From Nocardia elegans NBRC 108235 (GTDB taxonomy: Bacteria; Actinomycetota; Actinomycetes; Mycobacteriales; Mycobacteriaceae), in NCBI RefSeq assembly GCF_001612845.1, contig NZ_BDBF01000022.1:1-64000 (forward strand): a stretch of 64,000 nt of DNA. Reading direction: 5' to 3'. Positions 7,676-16,666 of the stretch are shown in pieces (position 1 is the stretch's first letter; every line of letters starts with the position of its first letter). The translations under genes were made by a program, and so were the position numbers. The notes beneath the pieces were generated by a model, which made no database searches, was not told the origin of the DNA, and saw nothing but the letters and a program-made list of their open reading frames with translations.

Positions 7676-8589
7676 CCTCTCTTGCGCAACCACATGATCG
7701 GGTCGCCGTTGTCGTGTTCTGTTGTCTGATCAGGAAATTCGCTGTCGAGCCATTGGCGCACCAGCAGTCGCCGGTAGGCCGAATAGGTCAGAACGTGGGC
7801 GATCACGGAGCCGAGGACGAAACTCTCCGGCGGCTCGCACAGGGCGTCGATCAGGGTGTCGTCCCAGCCGCCACGGCGGTCGATGTCGCGGACGGTATCC
7901 AGCCATCGCGGCACCACCTGCTCGAATCGCCGCGTCAACTCGGGGAGGTCGTCGGAGCCGCGGTCGGGTTGATCAGTGCCTTCGATCGAGGCCAGCCACA
8001 CCTGTTTGGTCCACACCAGGGTCGCGAGGACGGTCGCGATGGACGCGTCCGGTCCATCCCACGACAGCACCGCCGCCGTCGAACGCTGCCGCCGGTACCG
8101 TTCGTCGTCCAGGCTTTTCGCCCTGTCGAGGAGTTCGCGCGTGTCCTCCACGTCGTGGTGCAGCAGCAGCGACGTCGGATCCATATCGTGTCTGCCTTTC
8201 GGTTCGCCCTCCACCCACAGCGACATCGGCGGGTGGAAATGGATCCCGTTCACCGCGGGAAGCCAACGGGTGCGGGATGCGGCCGGCGTCGCGCTGGGCG
8301 GATGTCCGTAGGCGCGGCTGTAGGCCCGGCTGAACCCCTCGACCGAGTCGTATCCGGCGGCGAAGGCCACGTCCGTCACCGCCGCGCCACCACTCAACTG
8401 CCAGGCGGCGCGTTCCAGCAGCACCCGCCGCCGCATCGCCACCGGTGACTCGCCGGTGCCGCGCGAGAATTGCCGGGAGAAGTGATAGGGCGAGACGAAG
8501 GCCCCCTGCGCCATCGCGCTCAGCGTGGTGTTGTTCTCATCGAGAACGGAATCGAGCAGTTCCCGTAATCGGTCACGTCCGGTCGTCAC
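7672..8589 (-). CDS. AraC-family transcriptional regulator with DinB-like C-terminal domain
   Basis: 305 residues. An N-terminal AraC-type double helix-turn-helix covers about residues 1-110 (FVSPYHFSRQFSRGTGESP and VAFAAGYDSVEGFSRAYSRAYG). This is unusual, because most AraC proteins carry the DNA-binding domain at the C-terminus. The remainder, from about residue 135, is helical with a conserved HHDVEDTRELLDRA start and a second His-containing segment. It resembles DinB/YfiT-type metal-binding four-helix bundles. The gene overlaps the reductase-like gene by 4 bp and probably regulates its own operon. The domain assignment of the C-terminal half is inference. Confidence 0.85.
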   Translation of the reverse strand: MTTGRDRLRELLDSVLDENNTTLSAMAQGAFVSPYHFSRQFSRGTGESPVAMRRRVLLERAAWQLSGGAAVTDVAFAAGYDSVEGFSRAYSRAYGHPPSATPAASRTRWLPAVNGIHFHPPMSLWVEGEPKGRHDMDPTSLLLHHDVEDTRELLDRAKSLDDERYRRQRSTAAVLSWDGPDASIATVLATLVWTKQVWLASIEGTDQPDRGSDDLPELTRRFEQVVPRWLDTVRDIDRRGGWDDTLIDALCEPPESFVLGSVIAHVLTYSAYRRLLVRQWLDSEFPDQTTEHDNGDPIMWLRKRG

Positions 8590-8672
8590 ACCGTTCAGTG
8601 TGGTCGGCGCGGGTTATCTCGCGCTTGACCGATCTTGCGCATGTCCGCGCGAACCGGCTCCGTGCCGTGCTT

Positions 8673-9095
8673 TCACACACGGTAGTGCCGCCGGGGGCCG
8701 TATCCGGGCGGGCCGTATCCGCGGCGGTGGTGGATGAACAGGAAGAACAGCGCCGGGAAGACGAAGAACGGAATCATATGTGTGGTGGCGACGATCACCA
8801 CACCGACCACCACGGCGGCCAGCAGCAGAACCGGGAACATCGGTCGTGGCCGGCGCTGCTCGCGCTGCGGGCGGGCCGGCGGGGCCGGTTGCGGACGCGG
8901 CAGGTCGGCGAACAGGACGATCAGGTCGGCGGCCGTTTTCGCGGCATAGGCGCGGCTCACGCGCTCGTCGTATTCGTCGAGTTCGAGGCGCCCGGCCGCG
9001 AAATGGTCGCCGAGCGCGGCCGCGGCCTGTTCACGTTCGGCCGTGCCGACGCGGACGCTCGGCGACCCGAACACCGCGGGGTCGAAATCGGTCAT
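8673..9095 (-). CDS. DUF1707 (SHOCT-like) membrane protein
   Basis: 140 residues. The N-terminal DUF1707 domain has the hallmark VGTAEREQAAAALGDHFAAG, followed by RLELDEYDERVSRAYAAKT and DLIVLFADLP (residues 15-67). A Pro/Arg-rich linker follows, then two membrane segments (about residues 85-120) ending in a Gly/Arg/Tyr-rich tail. DUF1707 proteins are common in mycobacteria and nocardiae and of unknown function. It stands alone; the ATG is at 9093-9095. Confidence 0.85.
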   Translation of the reverse strand: MTDFDPAVFGSPSVRVGTAEREQAAAALGDHFAAGRLELDEYDERVSRAYAAKTAADLIVLFADLPRPQPAPPARPQREQRRPRPMFPVLLLAAVVVGVVIVATTHMIPFFVFPALFFLFIHHRRGYGPPGYGPRRHYRV

Positions 9096-9444
9096 GGCAA
9101 CCGCCTCACCGGGAGAACGAAATCACGATGCACCCAGCGTAGGACGGTTCGGCGAATCGTGCCTGCGCCCGCGGGCGTATCCACGGCTACGCCCCGCGAC
9201 GGACCCGGCGCGTATCACCCGGCGTATACGGTGTGGATCAGTCCCCGGATGCGCCCCGGATGAGCGAGGAAAATACCCGGAAGCCTTGCGGTGAAACACC
9301 ATTCACCGCGTCGGCGCAGGTCGCGAAAGTGTCGGATTTCGCACAGCTGTGAGCCGCGGCGACCTCCGGTTTCGCTCGGTAGCGTGGCTGGAAACCCGAG
9401 AGACAGCAAGCCCGAGATACAGCCATCGCAAGGAGTTGGAAGCC
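9096..9444. other. Long leader region upstream of the MscS gene
   Basis: This 349-base stretch has no convincing gene. It separates the divergent DUF1707 and MscS genes. GGTTTC at 9368-9373 and GAAACC at 9391-9396 form a short inverted repeat about 50 bp before the preferred MscS start. An RNA leader element is possible, since channel genes often have them, but I could not match a known riboswitch consensus. Confidence 0.4.
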
Positions 9445-10497
9445 TTGGAGGAGGTACTTCGACCGCTGGTGGTCTTCGCCGCGACGCTCGCGGTCACCAT
9501 CGCACTCGGCGCGGTGGTCGACCGCCTGTTGAATCACGCCGCGCAGAAGCATCCCGCTAACCGACTGCCCGGTCTACTGCGTCGCGTCCACCTGCCGTTG
9601 CAGGTGTTCCTGGCGACGATCGCCCTGCATTTCACCTATCCGCTGGCAGAGATCCACCTGCGCCACGACGCCGTCGTGCTGAACATCCTCGCCGCGGTGG
9701 CGATTCTTTCCGCCGCCTGGGTGGTGATGCGCGCCGTCGACGCGGTCGCCGAGAACACGCTGGACAAGTACGCGCACCGCACCCACGACATCGCCAAGGT
9801 GCGGCGGCTGCATACGCAGCTGACCTTGGTCCGGCGCATCATCACCACGGTGCTGGCGATCACCACCGCTGCGGTCGCGATCCTGCTGTTGTTCCCGAAT
9901 CTGCGGACCCTCGGCACCTCGCTGCTGGCCTCGGCAGGCATCATCGGCGTGATCGCCGGTGTCGCCGCGCAGTCGACGCTGGGCAATCTCGTGGCGGGCC
10001 TGCAGATCGCGTTCGGTGATTCGGTGAAGATCGGCGACACCGTCGTGGTCGAGGGGGAGTGGGGCACGGTGGAGGAGATCACGCTGTCGTTCCTCACGGT
10101 CCGCATCTGGGACGACCGCCGCCTCACCATGCCGGTCTCGTACTTCAATTCGAAACCGTACGAGAACTGGTCCAAGGGCGGCCCGCAGATCACCGGCACG
10201 GTCTTCCTCTATCTGGACACCAGCACGCCGGTCGCCGAACTACGCGAACATCTGCGCGACTATCTGCGCACCCGTGACGATTGGGACGGGCGCAGCTGGA
10301 ATCTGCTGGTCACCGACAGCACCCCCTTCGGCATCCAGGTCCGCGCCTCCATGTCGGCCCGCAACGCCGACGACGTGTGGACGCTGCGCTGCGCGGTCCG
10401 CGAGGAACTGCTGGCCTGGCTGCGCACCGAGCATCCGAACGCGCTGCCGAAGGTGCCGACCAGCGTGGTCGAACGCGACCATGCGATGGCCGAGTAG
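9445..10497 (+). CDS. MscS-family mechanosensitive ion channel
   Basis: About 350 residues. Three to four N-terminal membrane segments include the pore-lining TM3 region LGTSLLASAGIIGVIAGVAAQSTLGNLVAGLQIAF, rich in Gly and Ala as in MscS. After it comes the MscS beta domain (VKIGDTVVVEGEWGTVEEITLSFLTVRIWDDR) and a cytoplasmic alpha/beta domain. The protein releases solutes on hypo-osmotic shock. The open frame reaches back to a GTG at 9349, but AAGGAG at 9430-9435 stands 9 bases before TTG 9445, which I take as the start. The upstream residues look non-coding. Confidence 0.88.
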   Translation: MEEVLRPLVVFAATLAVTIALGAVVDRLLNHAAQKHPANRLPGLLRRVHLPLQVFLATIALHFTYPLAEIHLRHDAVVLNILAAVAILSAAWVVMRAVDAVAENTLDKYAHRTHDIAKVRRLHTQLTLVRRIITTVLAITTAAVAILLLFPNLRTLGTSLLASAGIIGVIAGVAAQSTLGNLVAGLQIAFGDSVKIGDTVVVEGEWGTVEEITLSFLTVRIWDDRRLTMPVSYFNSKPYENWSKGGPQITGTVFLYLDTSTPVAELREHLRDYLRTRDDWDGRSWNLLVTDSTPFGIQVRASMSARNADDVWTLRCAVREELLAWLRTEHPNALPKVPTSVVERDHAMAE

Positions 10498-10516
10498 CCG
10501 CCTATAGAGTCGTGGG

Positions 10517-11371
10517 GTGCGCGAATTCCGCTTCGGAGTCAATTTCCTCAGCCCCGGGTCCGCCGACGAGTGGGCCGCGAAATGCCGGCGGGCCGAATCC
10601 CTCGGCTACGACGTTCTGCTGGTCCCCGATCACCTGGAACTTCCGGCGCCCTTCCCGTCGGTGCTGGCCGCCGCGCAGGCAGCCGAACGCCCGCGGGTGG
10701 GCACCTTCGTCCTGAACGCCGCGTTCTGGAACCCGGTCCTGCTGGCCCGCGACGTGGTGAGCACCGCCCAGCTCACCGGCGGCCGGCTCGAACTCGGTCT
10801 CGGAACCGGTTACGTGCGGGACGAATTCGAGGAAGCCGGCATCGAATTCGGCACCCCCCGCACCCGGGTCGACCACCTCGAGAAGACCCTGACCGAACTC
10901 CGGCGGCTGCTGCCCGAGCCGCGTCCCACCATCCTGCTGGGCGGCAGCGGTAACCGCATGCTGCGGCTGGCCGCCCGCCACGCCGACATCATCGCCTTCA
11001 CCGGCGGCGAACCCGTCCCCGGCGCCACCGACGGCTCGATGCGGCTGTCCAGTGCCGAGACGGTCGACGAACGCGTCGCCGCGGCACGGCGTTTCGTCAC
11101 CGAGTACGACCGCGATCCGGAATTCAACATCCTCGTCCAGCAGGTCGTCGAAACGACCGACCGCAAGGCCGCCGCCACCGAGATCGCCGCGCAGATGCAT
11201 CATTTGAGCGTCGAAGAGGTGCTGGACGCGCCGACCCTGCTGATCGGCACGCCCGCCGAGATGGCCGATCAGATGCGCGAACGCCGGGAAAGGTACGGCT
11301 TTTCCTATGTCACCGTGCTGGAGCCGGCGATGGAGGGGTTCGCGAAGGTGATGCGGGAAGTGCGGGGCTGA
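10517..11371 (+). CDS. LLM-class F420-dependent oxidoreductase
   Basis: 284 residues of the luciferase-like monooxygenase fold, in the F420-dependent group. It begins FRFGVNFLSPGSADEW and has the barrel segments GYDVLLVPDHLELPAPFPSV, LNAAFWNPVLLARDV and LGTGYVRDEFEEAG, then the glycine-rich LLGGSGNRMLRLAARHADI, which binds the cofactor phosphate. Such enzymes carry out hydride transfer with coenzyme F420; the substrate is unknown. The GTG start lies 20 bp after the MscS stop, so the two may be co-transcribed. It converges with the XRE regulator, 4 bp away. Confidence 0.87.
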   Translation: MREFRFGVNFLSPGSADEWAAKCRRAESLGYDVLLVPDHLELPAPFPSVLAAAQAAERPRVGTFVLNAAFWNPVLLARDVVSTAQLTGGRLELGLGTGYVRDEFEEAGIEFGTPRTRVDHLEKTLTELRRLLPEPRPTILLGGSGNRMLRLAARHADIIAFTGGEPVPGATDGSMRLSSAETVDERVAAARRFVTEYDRDPEFNILVQQVVETTDRKAAATEIAAQMHHLSVEEVLDAPTLLIGTPAEMADQMRERRERYGFSYVTVLEPAMEGFAKVMREVRG

Positions 11372-11375
11372 GCCG

Positions 11376-12506
11376 TTAGTGCACGACCGACAGGTGCGGA
11401 CCGATCTGCGCCTCGCCGAGGACTTCCGCGAGAAGCCATGAGTTCCATCGCAATTCGTCGGTGAGTTCGGTGCGCCCGAACCCCGCGTTGTGCGCGCGCA
11501 CCACGGCCTCCGCGAGCAGGCCGGGGCCCTCGCCGGGATATTCGGCGACCGGCTCGCGGTCGTGGTGCAGGGTCCGGGTCGCTTCGATGCTGCGCATCCG
11601 AGGCGTCCGGTCCCGCACGATCCGCCTGATCACCTCGGTCGGCACACCCCACTGGCGCGCGAGCGCCGCCGGGCTGGGGAAGTGAATCGGCGACGGGCAC
11701 AGCCGGTCCATCTCCTCGGCGGGAACGAGCAGTTCGGCGGCGAACCGGTCGGCCTCCAGCGCCTGAGTTCGATCTCCGGGCAGCGGGCAGGGGTGCAGCA
11801 GCAGATGACCGAGTGCGCGCGCACAGGCGAACCGGTAGCCGTACACGCATTGCGTATGCCGTGCGGCCACCACGATCAGCGAGCGGCCCCAGGTGTGCGT
11901 GGCGTAGGTGCCGACCCGGGCCATGGCCGCGCTCGTCGCCGGCGCCAGAGCCACCACGATGCCGCGCGACTCGAGGGTCGCGCCGAGATGTGCCAGCGGG
12001 CCCGGAGCGATTCCCCAGTGGTCGCGAAGCAGGCGCGCGGCGTCGGCGGGTGATAGTCCCTGCTCGAGGGCGGGCAGGTCGAGCGCCGGAAACCGCATCC
12101 GGCAGCCCAGCGTGTACGCCAATTCCCAGATGTACTCCGCGAACACCACCGCCTTCGCGCGATCCGACGCCGACGCGGAACCGGGATCGTCGAAATGCAC
12201 GTCCGCGGCGTCGATCCGGCACATCGGGCGCCCGGTGGCGAAGTACTCGACGGGGACCTTCAAGACCCGGGCCAGGTCGGCCGGAACGTCCGGATCGGGC
12301 TGCACGGCGCCGATCTCGTACTGTTCGACGACCGCGGCGGACAGACCGGCCGCGGCCGCGAGTTCGGCGACGGACAGTTCGGCCCAGCGCCGCGCCTGGG
12401 TCAGCCGGATCGGCTCGAATGCCGACGCGACGAATCCGCCCGGCTCGCCGCTGCGGTCGGTGAGGAGTTTCAGCCCGCGTCGGTCCTGTCGACCGTCACT
12501 GTCCAC
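11376..12506 (-). CDS. XRE regulator with degenerate ImmA/IrrE-type metallopeptidase domain
   Basis: 376 residues. An XRE helix-turn-helix lies at about residues 37-95 (LSVAELAAAAGLSAAVVEQYEIG). An ImmA/IrrE-like (COG2856) domain follows from about 130. In active members the zinc motif is HExxH within RFxxAHELGHxLLH. Here the same place reads RFACARALGHLLLH: the first His is Arg and the catalytic Glu is Ala, while the second His and the downstream EADRFAAELLVP are kept. The domain is therefore probably not a peptidase and may serve as a sensor. Related actinobacterial regulators often carry short-chain fatty-acyl or phage-derived functions. The start GTG is at 12504-12506. Confidence 0.85.
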   Translation of the reverse strand: MDSDGRQDRRGLKLLTDRSGEPGGFVASAFEPIRLTQARRWAELSVAELAAAAGLSAAVVEQYEIGAVQPDPDVPADLARVLKVPVEYFATGRPMCRIDAADVHFDDPGSASASDRAKAVVFAEYIWELAYTLGCRMRFPALDLPALEQGLSPADAARLLRDHWGIAPGPLAHLGATLESRGIVVALAPATSAAMARVGTYATHTWGRSLIVVAARHTQCVYGYRFACARALGHLLLHPCPLPGDRTQALEADRFAAELLVPAEEMDRLCPSPIHFPSPAALARQWGVPTEVIRRIVRDRTPRMRSIEATRTLHHDREPVAEYPGEGPGLLAEAVVRAHNAGFGRTELTDELRWNSWLLAEVLGEAQIGPHLSVVH

Positions 12507-12612
12507 CCGAATTGTTTACCGCATCGACGAGGGCTGCGGGTGATCCGACCCGAGGAAAAATTCGGTTTCCGGCGAAGCGGACAAACTCGGCTGCGGCGAA
12601 TTGTCCCGCTTC

Positions 12613-13431
12613 TCAGGGCATTCCGCCGGGCGTGACCGGAAGCAGTTCCGGGCGTTTCGCCGGTCGGCCGTCACCGGTCGACACGCCGCGCAGCCGCCGC
12701 CAGACCCACGGGCGCAATGTCGCTGCGACCCAGGCGAGTTCGCCGGCCGCGCGGAACCGCTCGGAGCCGTCCGGCGGATGGGCCCAGCTGTGGTCGGCGC
12801 CGTCGAGCCCGAGCGCCTCCGCGGCGGCCAGTGCGAACCGTTCGTGGCCCAGTTCGGAGCCGTGCAGCCGGTCCGGGCTCCACATGCGCAGATCGGCCAT
12901 CGAGGGAGCCCCGAACAGATCCACCAGGCGCAGTCCGTACCGGCTCGCACACAACCGAATTCGATCGTTGATCAGGTCGACGCGGGGTCCGATGTAGCGG
13001 GCGGCCAGTGGCACGATCCGGCGCACGTCCGGGAAGGTCGTCGTCACAACCGTTGCGCCGCAGGCGGTCAGCTTCGCGTACAGCTCCTCCATCAGGTCCA
13101 GTGCGGCCACTAGATCGGTGCCGGGCGCCGTGACGTCGTTCATGCCCGCGCAGATGCCGACCAGATCCGGTTCCATCGCCAGAGCGGCGTCGAGCTGTTC
13201 GTCGCGGATCTCGGCGAGGCGGCGACCACGCACCGCCAGATTCGCGTACCGGATCTCCGGATTGTCCTGAACCAGGCGCTCGGCCAGCCGATCGGCCCAG
13301 CCGCGCAAGCCGCTGCCGTCGTCACCGTCCCACAGCCCCTCGGTTTGGCTGTCGCCCAACGCGACGAAGCGTTCGTAGCGGTTCGGCGATGCCGCCGGAC
13401 CGTCCGAACGCGGCGAGGACAACGTCGTCAT
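12613..13431 (-). CDS. SGNH/GDSL-family hydrolase
   Basis: 272 residues with all four SGNH blocks. Block I is VALGDSQTEG (nucleophile Ser), block II is NLAVRGRRL (Gly), block III is ICAGMNDVTAPG (Asn), and block V is WSPDRLHGSELGH (catalytic Asp and His). No signal peptide is visible, so it is probably an intracellular esterase or lipase acting on lipids or acylated sugars. The ATG is at 13429-13431. It stands alone between the XRE regulator and the divergent NTF2-like gene. Confidence 0.88.
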   Translation of the reverse strand: MTTLSSPRSDGPAASPNRYERFVALGDSQTEGLWDGDDGSGLRGWADRLAERLVQDNPEIRYANLAVRGRRLAEIRDEQLDAALAMEPDLVGICAGMNDVTAPGTDLVAALDLMEELYAKLTACGATVVTTTFPDVRRIVPLAARYIGPRVDLINDRIRLCASRYGLRLVDLFGAPSMADLRMWSPDRLHGSELGHERFALAAAEALGLDGADHSWAHPPDGSERFRAAGELAWVAATLRPWVWRRLRGVSTGDGRPAKRPELLPVTPGGMP

Positions 13432-13719
13432 GGCAGACCTCCGAGACGTGAAGAGGGTGATGCGGGAAGCGGCGTGACGGGCCCGAGGTCGCCATCGCCA
13501 CCGGCTGGACAGGCTACATCGGTGCGGTCCGGTCGGATCAGGGCGTCCGAATCGTGGTGATCCGTGCCACCGGAACCGATCAGCCGGTCCGGATCCGGTC
13601 CCGATGGGCGGAACGGGGCCACCACCTCTTCGTGGTCCGCGCTATTACTCGATGCGAGTGGACCGGACCGCCGACGTCGCAGCGATGTCCGGCCGCGTGC
13701 CCATCGGAAGGATTTCGCC

Positions 13720-14196
13720 GTGACCGAATTGGCCGAACTGCACCGCCGTCTCGCCCGCGTCGAGGACGAACGCGCGATCGAGCGGTTGATCGCCTCGTAC
13801 GGCCCGCTGGTCGACGCGGGCAACGTCGCCGCCGCCGACCTGTGGTCCGCCGACGGCACCTACGACGTCGAGGACTGGCAGATGCGCGGTCGCGCCGATG
13901 TCGCCGCCATGGTCGGTTCCGAGGCTCATCAGGGCCTGATCGGGCGTGGCTGCCTGCATTTCCACGGTCCGGCGGTGGCCACCGTCGACGGTGACGACGC
14001 GGTCGCGGTCTGCGAATCGATCCTCGTGGTCCAGCACAACGGCCGCAATGTCGTGGCCCGCACCGGCGCCAACCACTTCACCCTGCGCCGGATCGACGGC
14101 CGCTGGCAGATCACCGCCCGCACCACCCGCACGGTCGACGGCGATCCCGCGGCCCGCGATCTGCTGACCGCCGGAATCGAAGGGGTGGCGCGATGA
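13720..14196 (+). CDS. SnoaL/NTF2-like protein
   Basis: 158 residues of the SnoaL-like (NTF2) cone fold: helices ELHRRLARVEDERAIERLIASYGPLVDAGN, then DLWSADGTYDVEDWQMRGRADVAAMVG, then beta strands ending FTLRRIDGRWQITARTTRTVDG. Members act as small dehydratases, hydroxylases or binding proteins in steroid or aromatic degradation. The GTG at 13720, with GGAAGGA upstream, is the start; a longer frame to 13564 is unlike the family. The end overlaps the next gene by ATGA, so both were one operon. The broken state of the partner SDR leaves its pathway role unclear. Confidence 0.85.
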   Translation: MTELAELHRRLARVEDERAIERLIASYGPLVDAGNVAAADLWSADGTYDVEDWQMRGRADVAAMVGSEAHQGLIGRGCLHFHGPAVATVDGDDAVAVCESILVVQHNGRNVVARTGANHFTLRRIDGRWQITARTTRTVDGDPAARDLLTAGIEGVAR

Positions 14197-14540
14197 GCGG
14201 CCAACTCGCCGGCAAGGTCGCCCTGGTGACGGGTGCCGCCGCCCGCGAATGGGCTCCCACCGGCGTCACGGTGAACGCGGTCTGCCCGGCCGCCAAGAGC
14301 CGCAGCTTCCAGCGCGTCCTGGGGGAACATCCCGAGATGGAAGCGATGGCGGATGCGGCGAACCCGATGGGACGCAGCGGAGATCCGTACGACGACATCG
14401 CGCCCGTGGTGGTCTTCCTCGCCTCCGACGGATCGCGTCATCTCACCGGGAACACCTTGTTCGTCGATGGTGGCAGTCACATCAACGGCGTCGCGTGGGC
14501 GCCGGATCTCGATGCCGCCGAACGAGATCAGCCGGCGTAA
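14193..14540 (+). pseudogene. Short-chain dehydrogenase with its central part deleted
   Basis: An open frame of 115 codons keeps only the two ends of an SDR of about 255 residues. Residues 1-16 are the first strand and the start of the cofactor glycine motif (GKVALVTGAA). They are joined directly to the segment that normally follows the catalytic tyrosine (AREWAPTGVTVNAVCPA), and the usual C-terminus is intact (FLASDGSRHLTGNTLFVDGG). About 140 residues, including most of the NAD-binding core and the YxxxK active site, are missing without a frame change. It should be inactive. The ATG overlaps the NTF2-like gene. Confidence 0.8.
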
Positions 14541-14683
14541 CCGCTCCCACCCACACTCTCGGCACCATATCCTCTGCGCTCCCTTGTGCAATGTAATACC
14601 TTGATAGACAGAGGTTTTGGTAGCCAGGGGTGTGGCGGCTCCACCGAAGGACCCGCCCGGCTACGCCGGCAAGGGGGTCCGAG

Positions 14684-16618
14684 ATGCCCGATATCAACTT
14701 CGAGCGGCGGCGTCAGCGGGTGGCGCAACAGCTCGGCGAACTGACCGTCCTCACGCCGGTGTGGCGGCGATTCCTGTCGGTGCCGCTGATGCGCAACGGC
14801 TGGCATGTGCTCGTGGAACGCGAGAACAGCCGTTCGGATCGCGTCGACGCCTACGCCGTCGGCCCGGGCGGCGTCTTCGCTCTGGTCCTCACCGACGTGG
14901 TGCCGGCCGCCGCGGAACTACGCCGGATCCGCTGGCGTGCGGAGGAGACGTTCGCGAATCTCACCGCCGGCCGCACCCGGTACGTGCCGCATATGATCGA
15001 GGTATTGCTGCTGATGGACGAGGCGGCCGACACTCCGGCCGAGGCCCGCTACGTCGCGGTCGACCCGACGACCATCGCCGCGCGGCTGTTCGCCGAAGCG
15101 AGCCTGTCCAGCCGCAGCGCCCGGCAGATCGCGATGACTGTGGCCGAACGCAACACCTGGTTCGCGCTGCTGTCCGCCGACAGCGGCGCCGGGCCCGAAA
15201 CCTCGCCCGCCGAAGGACTTTTCGACACGACGACGCTGCGGGAAGAAGAACGATCGCGGGCGTTGAAGCGACCGTTCAGCGAATGGATGACATTCCTCGA
15301 TCCGGCCCAACTCGACCTCGTCTACCGCAACTACAACGGGCCCGCGAGATTCAGCGGTCCCGCCGGAACCGGAAAGACCGTCGTCGCCCTGCACCGCATG
15401 GCGCGGCTGTCCAAGGAAGGCGCCGGGCGGCAGCTCTTCACCAGTTTCGTGCGGACGCTGCCGACCTATCACGAATCGGGATTCCGGCGCCTCGCCCCGC
15501 ATGCGGGTGAGCGGGTGGAATTCACCGGGCTCCACTCCTGGACCACTCATTTTCTCCGCAGTCGTGATATCGGCTGCCGCCTGGGCAGCGGCGACAACGC
15601 GTTCTATCACGCCTGGCGCAACGCCCGCCGCCACCTCGAACCCATCGAACCGAATCCGAGCTATTGGAAGGACGAACTGCATCGGGTCATCAAGGGCCAG
15701 GGCATCGACCGCGATCTGTACCTGAAAATCGACCGGGTGGGCCGAAACCGCTTGCGTCTGGACAAGCCGCAACGCGAGCTCGTCTGGACGCACCTCTACC
15801 TGCCGTATCAGGCAGCGCTGCGGGACCTCGCGACGGTGGATTTCAACGATGTGATCGATCTGGCGATCGACGAACTGCGCGCGGCGCCGCTGGACGCACC
15901 CTACGACCTGGTGGTGGTCGACGAGGTTCAGGACTTCACCCTGATGGAACTCAAGCTCGTCCACCAGATCGCCGGCGGCACCTCGACCTCACCGCTGCTG
16001 CTGGTCGGCGACGGTCAGCAACAGGTCTATCCCGGCGGCTGGCGCCTCTCCGATGCCGGCATCCCGATCGTCGGCCGCGGCGCGGTGCTGCGCACCAACT
16101 ACCGCAATCGCGCCGCCGTGCACGACTACGCCAAGCGGGTCGACGCGACGAATACGGTCGACGACCTGGACGGCGCCCCCGGATTCGTCCTGCGTGACAG
16201 CGAGGTCGTGTTGGCGGGTGGTACGGCCCGCGCGGAGACCTTCTCGCGGTCGCGCGCCGAGGAGAAGGTGGTCGCCGCCCTGACCGATTCCGGATATCCG
16301 CACTCCGACATCGCCGTGATCACCGACACCAACCGCCAGGCCGAGAGAATCCGAGCAGCACTGCGCCGCAAGAAGATTCCGTCCGTCTCCCTCGAACACT
16401 ACGACGGTACCCAGCACGATGCGGTGAAGGTGGGAACCGTCCATCGCGCCAAGGGGATGGACTTCGCCGCGGTGTTCCACCTCACCGACGCGCCGACAGC
16501 GCCCGTCGACCGGTTGCGCGGCAGCGAGCGCGACCGGGCGGAGCTGGCGGCACGGCAGACCATGGTGGCGCTGACCCGCGCACGGGACCACATCTGGATC
16601 GGGCTGATGCGGGATTGA
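14684..16618 (+). CDS. Superfamily 1 (UvrD/Rep-like) DNA helicase with degenerate NERD-like N-terminus
   Basis: About 644 residues. Helicase motifs in order: Walker A GPAGTGKTVVALH (about 227-239), Walker B VVVDEVQDF, motif III LLLVGDGQQQVYPGG, motif IV LRTNYRN, motif V VGTVHRAKGMDF and motif VI MVALTRARDHIWIGL. The N-terminal part resembles a NERD nuclease-related domain (DRVDAYAVGPGGVFALVLTD), but the E-x-K residues of active NERD domains are missing. ATG 14684, with AAGGGGG upstream, is preferred over a GTG at 14630. It probably acts in DNA repair or defence as an ATP-driven translocase; it is a standalone gene. Confidence 0.85.
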   Translation: MPDINFERRRQRVAQQLGELTVLTPVWRRFLSVPLMRNGWHVLVERENSRSDRVDAYAVGPGGVFALVLTDVVPAAAELRRIRWRAEETFANLTAGRTRYVPHMIEVLLLMDEAADTPAEARYVAVDPTTIAARLFAEASLSSRSARQIAMTVAERNTWFALLSADSGAGPETSPAEGLFDTTTLREEERSRALKRPFSEWMTFLDPAQLDLVYRNYNGPARFSGPAGTGKTVVALHRMARLSKEGAGRQLFTSFVRTLPTYHESGFRRLAPHAGERVEFTGLHSWTTHFLRSRDIGCRLGSGDNAFYHAWRNARRHLEPIEPNPSYWKDELHRVIKGQGIDRDLYLKIDRVGRNRLRLDKPQRELVWTHLYLPYQAALRDLATVDFNDVIDLAIDELRAAPLDAPYDLVVVDEVQDFTLMELKLVHQIAGGTSTSPLLLVGDGQQQVYPGGWRLSDAGIPIVGRGAVLRTNYRNRAAVHDYAKRVDATNTVDDLDGAPGFVLRDSEVVLAGGTARAETFSRSRAEEKVVAALTDSGYPHSDIAVITDTNRQAERIRAALRRKKIPSVSLEHYDGTQHDAVKVGTVHRAKGMDFAAVFHLTDAPTAPVDRLRGSERDRAELAARQTMVALTRARDHIWIGLMRD

Positions 16619-16666
16619 CGCCCACGAGTCGGTCTTTCTCAGCTGAATCGGTTACCTTCGGCATCC

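Noticed and set aside
9368..9396. GGTTTC/GAAACC inverted repeat as part of a riboswitch before MscS
   Set aside because: Only a 6-bp stem with a 17-bp loop; I could not match any known riboswitch consensus.
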